Shown here: positions 8,214 through 16,040 of the stretch, one piece after another
How positions within the stretch are numbered: the first letter of the stretch is position 1
How the letters are laid out: the number at the start of each line of letters is the position of its first letter
Position numbers and translations under genes: made by a program
Assembly: GCA_017792425.1 (NCBI GenBank)
Contig: CP051233.1
Coordinates: 1 to 64,000, forward strand
Length of the DNA: 64,000 nt
Direction: 5' to 3'
Origin: Thalassovita sp.
GTDB lineage: Bacteria; Pseudomonadota; Alphaproteobacteria; Rhodobacterales; Rhodobacteraceae
Notes under the pieces: generated by a model
What the model saw: the letters and a program-made list of their open reading frames with translations, nothing else
Databases searched by the model: none
Told to the model about the DNA's origin: nothing

Positions 8214-8909
8214 ATGTCCGATGATCGCCTGATAGTCGCCCTTGATCTGCCCAACGTACTCGACGGGCTGAATCTGGCCGAAACGCTGGGCGACGCCGTG
8301 TCGTTCTACAAGATCGGGCTGGGGATGCTGACCGGCGGCGGGCTGGCCCTGGCGAACGAGTTGAAGCAAGAACACGGCAAGCGCATCTTCCTGGACATGA
8401 AATTCTTCGACATCGGCGCGACGGTGGAAAACGCCGTGCGGGGCGTCGCGCAGTTCGATCTGGATTTCCTGACCGTGCACGGAGACCCCCATGTAGTACG
8501 CGCAGCCAAGGAAGGTGCGGCAGGCAAGGACTTGAAGATTCTGGCCGTCACTATCCTGACCTCGTTGGACCGCGCAGACCTTGATGCCAGCCTGATCAAA
8601 CCGGGCGATGTAAAGGATCTGGTGCTGGAACGCGCCGCCCGAGCGTTCGAGGCCGGAGCCGATGGCGTCATCGCCAGCCCGCAAGAAGCCGCGCTGATCC
8701 GCGCCCTGCCCCAGGCCGACGGCCGCCTGATCGTCACCCCCGGCGTGCGCCCGGCTGGCGCCGCACTCGGCGATCAGAAACGCGTAGCCACCCCGGCGCA
8801 GGCGCTGGCGGACGGTGCCGATCACATCGTTGTCGGGCGTCCGATCTGGGCCGCACCTTCGCCACGCGAAGCGGCGCAAGCAATCCTGTCAGAAATCGCG
8901 AATATCTAA
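8214..8909 (+). CDS. pyrF: Orotidine 5'-phosphate decarboxylase
   Basis: The 231-residue TIM-barrel enzyme makes UMP from OMP, the last step of de novo pyrimidine synthesis. The N-terminal LIVALDLPN, the catalytic Asp-Lys-Asp array in FLDMKFFDIGATV, and the phosphate-binding VTPGVRPAG and VVGRPI segments are all present. An AAAGGAG ribosome-binding site lies about 7 bases before the chosen ATG. It overlaps the convergent Nudix gene by 4 bases at the 3' end. Confidence 0.97.
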   Translation: MSDDRLIVALDLPNVLDGLNLAETLGDAVSFYKIGLGMLTGGGLALANELKQEHGKRIFLDMKFFDIGATVENAVRGVAQFDLDFLTVHGDPHVVRAAKEGAAGKDLKILAVTILTSLDRADLDASLIKPGDVKDLVLERAARAFEAGADGVIASPQEAALIRALPQADGRLIVTPGVRPAGAALGDQKRVATPAQALADGADHIVVGRPIWAAPSPREAAQAILSEIANI

Positions 8910-9346
8910 GGCTGCGGCCCGCAAACTATTTGTCCCAATTCTTGCCGAACGATCCTGACACGCGCCGCGAAATGGGGGATGGCCTGCGGGTGGGTCATGT
9001 ATTGTTCTGGCGGCATCAATGCCCAGCATTGCCCCTCGCTTCCGAACCGCACGGATTGCGTGGCCTTCGCGGTCAGTTGCGCGGCAAAGAACCAGCCCGT
9101 TCCCTCGGTCGTCAGAAATGGCCTCCCCCACACCAGATCACGCTGCGTCAGGCTCAGCCCAAGTTCTTCATAGGTTTCACGCAGAACACATTCCACCGGC
9201 GTTTCCGCAGCCTCACGGCCACCGCCGGGCAGATCAAGATATCCCGCCCAGGGCAGACCGGGACGGTCGTCGCGCTGGATCACGGTCAGTTGCCCGCCGA
9301 TGAACAAGGCCAGTTTGGCCCCGTGGAAATCTGTATCTTCGTCCAT
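8906..9346 (-). CDS. Nudix hydrolase
   Basis: This cytosolic pyrophosphohydrolase of about 146 residues has a complete Nudix box, GGREAAETPVECVLRETYEE followed by LGL, matching GX5EX7REUXEEXGU. Substrate cannot be told from sequence; candidates are oxidised nucleotides or nucleotide sugars. An upstream start at 9394 is possible but would overlap the dinB start on the other strand, so the internal ATG (MDEDTDF) is preferred. Convergent with pyrF, divergent from dinB. Confidence 0.85.
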   Translation of the reverse strand: MDEDTDFHGAKLALFIGGQLTVIQRDDRPGLPWAGYLDLPGGGREAAETPVECVLRETYEELGLSLTQRDLVWGRPFLTTEGTGWFFAAQLTAKATQSVRFGSEGQCWALMPPEQYMTHPQAIPHFAARVRIVRQELGQIVCGPQP

Positions 9347-9354
9347 GCCACGCA

Positions 9355-9360
9355 TATAAT
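9355..9360 (+). promoter_or_regulatory. Candidate -10 element for dinB
   Basis: A perfect TATAAT lies 33 bases upstream of the dinB ATG in the short divergent spacer. The -35 region is poor. No GAAC/GTTC LexA-type direct repeat was found beside it. Confidence 0.35.
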
Positions 9361-9392
9361 CATGGGCAATCACCATGCCCAAGCCGGAACCC

Positions 9393-10646
9393 ATGCCAAC
9401 CCTGTGCCGCGATTGCCTGACCGTTCACGACAGCGGATCCCGCTGCCCAGCATGTCGCAGCCCGCGCGTGGTGGCGCATCCTGAATTACTGGACCTGACC
9501 ATCGCCCACATGGATTGCGACGCGTTCTATGCCAGCGTGGAGAAGCGCGACAACCCGGACTTGGCCGACAAACCCGTGATCATCGGCGGGGGTCGGCGCG
9601 GGGTGGTGTCCACCGCCTGTTACGTGGCGCGCATCCGCGGGGTCAAATCCGCCATGCCCATGTTCCAGGCGCTGAAGCTTTGCCCTGACGCGGTGGTGAT
9701 CAAACCGCGCATGTCCCTCTATGCCGAGGTTTCCCGCCAAATCCGCACCATGATGGAAGAACTGACCCCCGCGATCCAACCCCTGTCGCTGGACGAAGCG
9801 TTCATGGACCTGTCCGGCACCCAACGGCTGCATGGCGTTCCTCCGGCGGTGATGCTGGCCAAGCTGGTCAGGCGCATGCGCACGGAACTGGGGGTAACAG
9901 GGTCAATCGGGCTCAGTCACAACAAGTTCCTGGCCAAGGTCGCCTCGGACCTGGACAAACCGCAGGGGTTCGCCGTGATCGGACAGGCCGAAACCGCCGA
10001 TTTCCTGCGCGACAAACCGGTGCGGCTGATCTGGGGGGTCGGGCAGGCCACGCAGTCTGCGCTGGACAAGGCGGGGATACGCACATTTGCCGACCTACTG
10101 CGTTGGGACCGGCAGGACTTGCATCTGCGGTTCGGATCGATGGGAGACAGGCTGTGGCATCTGGCGCGCGGACAGGACAGCCGTCGGGTATCTGCACACG
10201 AACCGATCAAGTCGATCTCTAACGAAACCACGTTTTTCGAGGACATCTCGGACAGCGACCTGCTGGACGGCCATATCTGGCGGCTGGCTGAAAAAGTCGC
10301 GGACCGGGCCAAGGCGCGGGCGCTGGCGGGGCGGGTCATCACGCTGAAACTAAAACTGGCAGACTACAAGCTACTGACCCGCCGCCAAAGCCAGCGCGAA
10401 CCCGTCCAACTGGCCGACCGCATATATCGGGTTGCGCGGGCACTGTTTGATCAGGTGCCACCCGGCAAACCCTACCGGCTGATCGGCGTTGGCCTCTCAG
10501 ATCTGTGCCCGGCCAGTGAAACCGGCCTGTCCGGCGATCTGCTGGATCCACAGGCCGAAACCCGCAGCAGGGCCGAACGCGCGACGGACGAGATTCGCAA
10601 ACGCTTTGGCCACGACGCTATTCTGAAGGGGCGTTCGCTGCGCTGA
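9393..10646 (+). CDS. dinB: DNA polymerase IV (DinB) with cysteine-rich N-terminal extension
   Basis: The 417-residue Y-family translesion polymerase copies past damaged bases. Polymerase motifs are clear: IAHMDCDAFYASVE (first catalytic Asp), SLDEAFMD (second acidic pair) and the HhH region GVGQATQSALDKAG. Before the catalytic domain is an extension with two CxxC-type pairs, LCRDCLT and RCPACRS, that could bind zinc; it is common in Rhodobacteraceae DinB. An ATG six codons upstream is an alternative start. The stop abuts the end of the convergent amidohydrolase gene. Confidence 0.95.
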   Translation: MPTLCRDCLTVHDSGSRCPACRSPRVVAHPELLDLTIAHMDCDAFYASVEKRDNPDLADKPVIIGGGRRGVVSTACYVARIRGVKSAMPMFQALKLCPDAVVIKPRMSLYAEVSRQIRTMMEELTPAIQPLSLDEAFMDLSGTQRLHGVPPAVMLAKLVRRMRTELGVTGSIGLSHNKFLAKVASDLDKPQGFAVIGQAETADFLRDKPVRLIWGVGQATQSALDKAGIRTFADLLRWDRQDLHLRFGSMGDRLWHLARGQDSRRVSAHEPIKSISNETTFFEDISDSDLLDGHIWRLAEKVADRAKARALAGRVITLKLKLADYKLLTRRQSQREPVQLADRIYRVARALFDQVPPGKPYRLIGVGLSDLCPASETGLSGDLLDPQAETRSRAERATDEIRKRFGHDAILKGRSLR

Positions 10647-11507
10647 TTACTCGGCGGCCAGGCTTTTCTCTGCTTCACCAAAGGCTGTGATACGGGCAAT
10701 CACCCGGGTCAGCGCTTCTTGCAGCGGGCGGAAGTTGTTGTTCGGTCGAATCAGCTGTTCATTCATGTAAAGCGCGCGATCAATTTCCACCTGAACGACG
10801 TGCTGGTTCCGCGACGGGCGGCCATAGTGCTGCGTGGTGTAGGCCCCGGCGAAAGGCGCGTTACGAGAGACAGTCAGGCCTTCGGCGCGGAAGGCGTTTT
10901 CGATCACCTCCATCACCTCAGCCGAGGCCGCGGCCCCGAACCTGTCACCCAGCACCACCTCTGACCGACGGGCGCCGGAGCGGACGAGGCTGTCCAGTGC
11001 TTCGTGCGGCATGGAATGGCAGTCGATCAGGATCGCCTCGCCGAACAGGGCGTGGGAATCCGCCAACAAATCCTGCAGGCGTTCATGGTAGGGGTGCCAG
11101 TAGGTTCTGATCCTGTCCTGAACCTCGGACAAGGGCAGTTTGCCGCTGTAGATACAACGGGAATTGGCAACGACACGGGGCACCACGCCAAGCCCGGACA
11201 TGATTCGCGGATTATAGGTGACTTTGCGCATTCCCTGCACCAGGGCCGGATCCAGTTCATCCGCGCTGCGGTTCATATCCACGAAGGCGCGGGGGGCGCG
11301 GGCCTCTAGCAGGGGCGCACCGAACCGTGGGGCGGCGGCAAACAGCTGATCCACGAAGGCATCTTCGGAGGACCGGATCGTATGATCGTCCAGAACCGTC
11401 TGGCGCAGAAAGCTTTTCGGATACTCTCGGCTGCTGTGCGGCGATGCGAAAACCACGCTGGTCGTGCGTGTTTCCGGCTCTGTCAGTCTGTACGCGGCTT
11501 TCGGCAT
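10647..11507 (-). CDS. N-formylglutamate amidohydrolase family protein
   Basis: This 286-residue protein belongs to the HutG/FGase family, which hydrolyses N-formylglutamate to glutamate and formate in one branch of histidine degradation. Family signatures are FASPHSSREYP, DMNRSADELDP and LIDCHSMPHE with putative metal-binding His/Asp residues. No other hut genes are nearby, so the real substrate may differ. The start was set by CAGGAGA just upstream; the longer frame upstream has no coding character. Confidence 0.82.
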   Translation of the reverse strand: MPKAAYRLTEPETRTTSVVFASPHSSREYPKSFLRQTVLDDHTIRSSEDAFVDQLFAAAPRFGAPLLEARAPRAFVDMNRSADELDPALVQGMRKVTYNPRIMSGLGVVPRVVANSRCIYSGKLPLSEVQDRIRTYWHPYHERLQDLLADSHALFGEAILIDCHSMPHEALDSLVRSGARRSEVVLGDRFGAAASAEVMEVIENAFRAEGLTVSRNAPFAGAYTTQHYGRPSRNQHVVQVEIDRALYMNEQLIRPNNNFRPLQEALTRVIARITAFGEAEKSLAAE

Positions 11508-11563
11508 GCACTCTCCTGTCTCAAGAAATACATTAGACTGAATATTCTTGCTATCAAAAGCCC

Positions 11564-11590
11564 TTGATCCCCCCGCCGACTCTTTATATA
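11564..11590 (+). promoter_or_regulatory. Likely promoter of tRNA-Val / rpmJ
   Basis: TTGATC and TATATA, 15 bases apart, lie about 70 bases upstream of the tRNA. Spacing is slightly short, so the call is moderate. Confidence 0.45.
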
Positions 11591-11657
11591 GAGCGCAAAC
11601 CGGCGCGGAATTCCGCGCCCCTTTCATTAGGGGCAAGGTGCCAAACCGGGCAAATAC

Positions 11658-11732
<75 letters not shown>

Positions 11733-11801
11733 TTTACCTCGCTTCCCTGAAGCGACCCGCAAACCCAGGCGCAAGGCGCGCCGCGAATGAAGGAGAGGAC
11801 C

Positions 11802-11927
11802 ATGAAGGTCAAGAACTCGCTCCGCTCGCTGAAGCAGCGTCACCGCGACTGCCGTGTCGTGCGCCGTAAAGGCCGCGTCTACGTCATCAACAAGACGCAG
11901 CGCCGTTTCAAGGCCCGCCAGGGCTAA
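11802..11927 (+). CDS. rpmJ: 50S ribosomal protein L36
   Basis: This 41-residue basic protein is L36 of the large ribosomal subunit, in the form usual for alphaproteobacteria (starts MKVKNSLRSLK, ends KARQG). Of the four zinc ligands found in the C+ form only Cys17 and His14 are present, so it is the zinc-free C- type. AAGGAGAGG precedes the ATG, and a very strong terminator follows 17 bases after the stop. Confidence 0.96.
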   Translation: MKVKNSLRSLKQRHRDCRVVRRKGRVYVINKTQRRFKARQG

Positions 11928-11944
11928 GATACGGTCAGAGAACG

Positions 11945-11985
11945 AAAAAAGACCGCCCCGCGCTGATGCCGGGGCGGTCTTTTTT
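11945..11985. terminator. Strong bidirectional Rho-independent terminator
   Basis: A 10-bp GC stem (GACCGCCCCG / CGGGGCGGTC) is flanked by A6 and T6 and has a 9-base loop. It ends rpmJ on the plus strand and would also end any minus-strand transcript from the pseudo-caspase gene or the hairpin repeat at 12094-12136. Confidence 0.93.
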
Positions 11986-12000
11986 GTTGGGCAACACGCA

Positions 12001-12034
12001 AACCGCGCCGGAAATCCGGTGCCGGGCCGCGGTT
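12001..12034. repeat. Compound hairpin in spacer
   Basis: AACCGCG and CGCGGTT form a 7-bp outer stem enclosing an inner CCGGA-AA-TCCGG hairpin. It lies between the rpmJ terminator and the end of the pseudo-caspase gene, and could be part of a structured 3' UTR or small RNA on the minus strand. Confidence 0.5.
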
Positions 12035-12093
12035 CAGAAAGCGCCCGCTTACCTGCCCAACCGGGCCAGCGGACGCAGCTTTTGCAATTCGTT

Positions 12094-12136
12094 AACCTGT
12101 CAACCCGTACGGTTCGAGGCTTGAAACGTACGAGTC
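12094..12136 (-). repeat. Covarying hairpin repeat, copy A
   Basis: This 43-bp unit matches a second copy at 34450-34492 at 36 of 43 positions. Both fold into a 5-bp stem, a G-A mismatch, a 3-bp stem (TTC/GAA) and a 7-base loop. The T-A pair at 12108/12130 is G-C in the other copy, a compensatory change. On the minus strand the hairpin is followed by TTGACAGGTT, a -35-like sequence. This copy abuts the stop codon of the pseudo-caspase gene. Confidence 0.65.
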
Positions 12137-13787
12137 ATGGACGCGCCCGCGTCATCAGCCGGACCATCGTCGCCTGCGAAACGAAGCCGGTCACCGGCAG
12201 GTCTGCCGCGCGCTGGAATTGCCGGATGGCGCGGCGGGTCTGGCGGTCGAACTCGCCGTCCACCTCGCCGGGATTAAGACCGGCTGACTGCAGCGCACGT
12301 TCCACAAAAAGGCGCGCAACGGGATTCCCGGCGACGACGGCTTCTTCGGCCTTATCGCGCTCGATCTGGTCACGGTTGCGGTCTTCTGCCTCCAGTTCCT
12401 CTATCCGGTCCTGCGCGTCCTGCGCAAAGTCGCTGCGCGGGTATCGTGCCAGGAACGCGCGGTAGGCATCAACCGTGTCCAGGCGGCGGGTTTCATCCCA
12501 GGCGGCGCGCATCTGCTGATCGGCCCGGTCGCGGCGTCCACGTTCAAAGAATTCCAACCGTTCGCGGGCAATGTCGGCATAGAGCCCGTCCGGGAAGCGG
12601 CGCAGGTATTGGCGCAACCCGTCCTCGGAGCCGCCTTTACCTGTCCGGTCCCAATACTCGCGGTCCTGGCGTTCCTGTTCAATGCGCCGCTGGCGTTCTT
12701 CCTCTTCCAACTGGCGGGCGCGCACCAGCGCGTCGCGGCGCAGGGTGTCCATCAGTGCGGCGTCCAGAAACCCGGTATCGGTCCAGCCCTTGCTGCGCTG
12801 GTACGCGGCGATGGCGGCGCGCGATCCGGGACCAAAGATACCGTCGATCCCCCGCGTGCTGAACCCCAGCAGGGTCAGTTGGCGCTGAATTTCGCGCCGG
12901 GCGTCGCGGCTGAGGTTCAGCGCATTTTCGGCAGCCTCGGCCTGACGGGCGGATTGCTGCTGGATGTCGTCTATCAGGCGGCGGGCCTCGGCGGCGAACA
13001 GACCCCGAGGAAAGCGGTTCAGGTAGGCGCGGTAAGCATCCACCGTGCCGATATCGCGGACCGCGCTCCAGTAAGCGGAATCGGCGTCTACGGGTGGCGG
13101 AGTGGCGCCCCCCCCGCCACCGCCCAGCGGGTGCGCATCGGGCAGGTACCCCGACAGCGAAACGCCCAAATCCGCCACGTCGGCCAATTGGCCCAGCGGT
13201 TCAGACCGGCCCAGCACGCGATCCCGGAGGATCGGCAAGGCCTTGTCGGCGCGGCCGCGCATCATCGTCACCCCTTGCAGCAGGGGCAGTTTCCTGACCC
13301 CGCCCTGCAGTCCCGCGCCCAGCGGTTCGCGGCCACCCAGCGAGGGCGCGACCACCATCAGCGCCTTGCCCGGATGTGCCTCTAACATGTCGGCAAGGGT
13401 ACTGAGCGACAGGGCGTATTGCCCGACGTTCAGCGCATCCACCGTGCGGTAATCCCGCGCCAACAGCCAGCTATCCGTCGGGCCTGCGGCCATGCGGCCC
13501 GAAACCACCACGACGACACGGTCCACCTGCGCGCGATCCAGCGTGTTTCGGAATTCCAGCGCGGCGTCGGACATGGACCGGGCGACCCAGCTTTCGCCGC
13601 CGAACACACGGAAGCCGGCCTTGCGCAGCATTTCGGCATAGGCGCGGTAATCGGCGGCATCCGTGGCATCCGCGACGCGGTCATAATCACGGTTGGTCAG
13701 GATCAGCGCGAAATCGTCAGCCCAGGACGGAAAGGCCGTGGACGCCCAAAGCGCCACGGCCCCGATGAAGGAACGACAGGTGAGCAT
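12135..13787 (-). CDS. Secreted degenerate caspase-like protein with two peptidoglycan-binding domains
   Basis: This 550-residue exported protein has a signal peptide (1-23), then a caspase-p20-like domain (about 25-200) with the typical first strand FALILTNRDYD. The catalytic dyad looks lost: the usual GH is SGR (96-98) and the usual DACR is APSL (147-150). A Gly/Pro-rich linker (222-233) leads to three similar 35-residue helical repeats (238-272, 378-414, 428-462; core AYRAYLNRFPRG). Two PG_binding_1-type domains lie at 292-350 and 492-548, separated by a charged helix. It probably acts as a periplasmic scaffold at the cell wall rather than a protease. Domain calls are from pattern; function is unknown. 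Confidence 0.75.
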   Translation of the reverse strand: MLTCRSFIGAVALWASTAFPSWADDFALILTNRDYDRVADATDAADYRAYAEMLRKAGFRVFGGESWVARSMSDAALEFRNTLDRAQVDRVVVVVSGRMAAGPTDSWLLARDYRTVDALNVGQYALSLSTLADMLEAHPGKALMVVAPSLGGREPLGAGLQGGVRKLPLLQGVTMMRGRADKALPILRDRVLGRSEPLGQLADVADLGVSLSGYLPDAHPLGGGGGGATPPPVDADSAYWSAVRDIGTVDAYRAYLNRFPRGLFAAEARRLIDDIQQQSARQAEAAENALNLSRDARREIQRQLTLLGFSTRGIDGIFGPGSRAAIAAYQRSKGWTDTGFLDAALMDTLRRDALVRARQLEEEERQRRIEQERQDREYWDRTGKGGSEDGLRQYLRRFPDGLYADIARERLEFFERGRRDRADQQMRAAWDETRRLDTVDAYRAFLARYPRSDFAQDAQDRIEELEAEDRNRDQIERDKAEEAVVAGNPVARLFVERALQSAGLNPGEVDGEFDRQTRRAIRQFQRAADLPVTGFVSQATMVRLMTRARP

Positions 13788-13819
13788 GGCAGATCTCCTT
13801 GCGGGTTCTGCCGGTCAGC

Positions 13820-15040
13820 TTAGTCGTAAGTGCGCAGATCTTCGATAACTTTCCCGTCATTCGGCAGGCTGCCGGGGGTGACGACCTCTATCTTGCCCTT
13901 CAGCTTCAGCACTTCGGCCACGGATTTGCCGAAGTCCTGGGCGCTGCCGCCGTTCGCCTCTATCTGAACGGTCATGGTGTCCATTTCGCCTTCGCGGCCT
14001 GCGATGACGCGGGCCTTGACGATTTCCGAATGCTTGGCGACCAGCGCGGCCACCTGTTCGGGGCGGACGAACATGCCCTTGATCTTGGTGGTCTGGTCGG
14101 CGCGGCCCATCCAGCCCTTGATCCGCAGGTTGGTGCGGCCACAGGGGCTGACACCGGGCAGGATCGCGCTGAGATCACCGGTGGCGAAGCGGATCAGCGG
14201 ATAGTCGGGGTTCAGGGTGGTCACGACGACCTCGCCCACCTGGCCGGGAGCGACGGGATCGCCGGTGCCGGGGGTGACGATTTCGACGATGACGTGTTCA
14301 TCCACGATCATGCCTTCCATCGCGTCGGATTCGTAGGCGATGTTGCCCAGATCGGCGGTGGCGTAGCTTTGCAGGCAGAAAATGCCGCGGTCCTTGTATT
14401 CCTGCCGCAGCGACGGGAACAGCGCCCCACCACCGACGGCCGCCTTGGTGATGCCCAGTTTCAGGCCCATCGCGTCGGCCTTGTCCAGGATGACCTTCAG
14501 GTAATCGGGGGTGCCGGCATAGGCAGTGACGCCGATATCGGCAGCCGCGCGGGCCTGCAGTTCGGTCTGCCCGGTGCCGGCGGGCAGCACGGCGGCCCCC
14601 ACGGCGCGCGCGCCGGATTCAAAGATCATCCCGGCAGGGGTCAGGTGATAGCCAAAGCAGTTCTGCACGATGTCGCCCTTGCCGATGCCGCAGGCGTGCA
14701 GGAAACGGCCCATGCGCCACCAATCATGTTCGGTTCCGCCCGGTTCGTAGATCGGGCCGGGTGACTGGAAGATATGCGCGAACCCGCTGACGGACCGGGT
14801 GGTCAGCCCGCCGAACGGCGCGTTTTCGGCCTGCGCCTTGCCCAGGTCGGACTTGCGCAGCACCGGCAGCTTGGCCAGGTCGGCGACCGAGGTGATCTTG
14901 GCGGTCTCGACGCCCGACAGGCTGGTCCCATAGCCCGGCAGCACTTGTGCGCGGGCGAGCTGGCGGGGCAGGTCGTCGGCATGGGCGGCGGCGCGGGCAT
15001 CGGCGCTGCGTGTTTCGAGGTCGTCAAAATAACGGGTCAT
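13820..15040 (-). CDS. Phenylacetate-CoA ligase family protein (PaaK-like)
   Basis: The 406-residue adenylate-forming enzyme activates an aryl or related carboxylic acid with ATP and CoA. It shows PaaK-family landmarks: GGTEHDWW, the QSYATADLGNIAYES segment, LIRFATGDL and the C-terminal lid GRADQTTKIKGMFVRPEQV. It is last in a LIV-type transporter operon, so it probably activates the imported acid, but the substrate cannot be read from sequence. It is slightly shorter than typical PaaK (about 430-440). Confidence 0.86.
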   Translation of the reverse strand: MTRYFDDLETRSADARAAAHADDLPRQLARAQVLPGYGTSLSGVETAKITSVADLAKLPVLRKSDLGKAQAENAPFGGLTTRSVSGFAHIFQSPGPIYEPGGTEHDWWRMGRFLHACGIGKGDIVQNCFGYHLTPAGMIFESGARAVGAAVLPAGTGQTELQARAAADIGVTAYAGTPDYLKVILDKADAMGLKLGITKAAVGGGALFPSLRQEYKDRGIFCLQSYATADLGNIAYESDAMEGMIVDEHVIVEIVTPGTGDPVAPGQVGEVVVTTLNPDYPLIRFATGDLSAILPGVSPCGRTNLRIKGWMGRADQTTKIKGMFVRPEQVAALVAKHSEIVKARVIAGREGEMDTMTVQIEANGGSAQDFGKSVAEVLKLKGKIEVVTPGSLPNDGKVIEDLRTYD

Positions 15041-15141
15041 CTACGGCTCTCCTGCCTGGGCGAAGAACGGCGCCCGGCGTAATCACTGTTGGGGTGGGCA
15101 GGCTTGTCGCCTGTCCCTTTGTTTTCGGGACGCGGCCCGGA

Positions 15142-15966
15142 TCAGCTAAGCCAACGCTTGCGACGACGATAGGAGCGGACTTCGCGGAAGCTCTTGCGGC
15201 CTTCGTCGGACATGCCGAGGTAGAATTCCTTCACGTCCGGGTTTTCGCGCAGTTCCTTGGCAGGACCGTCCATCACGACGCGACCCGATTCCAGGATGTA
15301 GCCGTAATGGGCAAAGCGCAGCGCCACGTTGGTGTTCTGTTCCGCCAGCAGGAAGGTCGCACCTTCCTTTTCGTTGAGGTTCTTCACGATGTTGAAGATT
15401 TCCTCGACCAACTGCGGGGCCAGGCCCATCGAGGGTTCGTCCAGCAGAATACATTCGGGGCGGGACATGATCGCACGACCGATCGCCACCATCTGCTGTT
15501 CCCCGCCAGAGGTATATCCGGCCTGGCTGCGGCGGCGTTCCTTCAGGCGCGGGAAATAGTCGTAGACCATGTTCAGGTCCGCGTCGATGTCGCCGCGAGA
15601 GGCATTGCGGGTATAGGCCCCGGTCAGCAGGTTTTCCTCGACCGTGAGGTGTTCGAAACAGTGGCGGCCCTCCATCACCTGGATCACGCCCTTTTTCACC
15701 AGTTCGGCGGGGTTCAGATCCTGCACACGGTCGCCGCGATAGGTAATGTTGCCCTTGGTCACCTCGCCGCGTTCGGAATGCAGCAGGTTCGAGATCGCCT
15801 TGAGCGTGGTGGTCTTGCCCGCGCCGTTGCCGCCCAGCAAGGCGGTGATGCCGCCCTTGGGCACCTTCAGGCTGACACCTTTCAGCACAAGGATCACGTG
15901 GTTGTAGATCACCTCGATGTTGTTGACCTCCAGGAGGGTCTCATCGGTGGTTCCTGCGTCCAGCAT
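15142..15966 (-). CDS. ABC transporter ATP-binding protein, LivF type
   Basis: The 274-residue cytosolic ATPase drives a branched-chain-amino-acid-type (HAAT) importer. Walker A GGNGAGKTTT (about 45-54), the signature region TSGGEQQMVAIGRAI and Walker B CILLDEPSMGLAP are intact. LivF-type features include the conserved GRHCFEHLTVEENL segment. A basic C-terminal tail (YRRRKRW) extends beyond standard LivF. It follows the binding-protein gene after a stable hairpin. Confidence 0.93.
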   Translation of the reverse strand: MLDAGTTDETLLEVNNIEVIYNHVILVLKGVSLKVPKGGITALLGGNGAGKTTTLKAISNLLHSERGEVTKGNITYRGDRVQDLNPAELVKKGVIQVMEGRHCFEHLTVEENLLTGAYTRNASRGDIDADLNMVYDYFPRLKERRRSQAGYTSGGEQQMVAIGRAIMSRPECILLDEPSMGLAPQLVEEIFNIVKNLNEKEGATFLLAEQNTNVALRFAHYGYILESGRVVMDGPAKELRENPDVKEFYLGMSDEGRKSFREVRSYRRRKRWLS

Positions 15967-16000
15967 CTGCGTCTACTTTCTGAATATCGTTCGGGTGGAT

Positions 16001-16025
16001 CCCGGCCGCGTCAGGCGCGGCCGGG
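16001..16025. repeat. Intercistronic hairpin after the binding-protein gene
   Basis: A perfect 10-bp GC stem (CCCGGCCGCG / CGCGGCCGGG) with a 5-base loop lies between the binding-protein gene and the downstream ATPase. It lacks a T-run. Such hairpins often protect upstream mRNA from exonucleases or give partial termination, keeping binding protein in excess. Confidence 0.6.
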
Positions 16026-16040
16026 AAGGGTGTCAGAGGC

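Noticed and set aside
12094..12113. Lux-box quorum-sensing site
   Set aside because: The outer halves resemble ACCTGT...ACGGTT, but only 12-13 of 20 positions match and the central part does not. The hairpin reading with covariation explains the sequence better.
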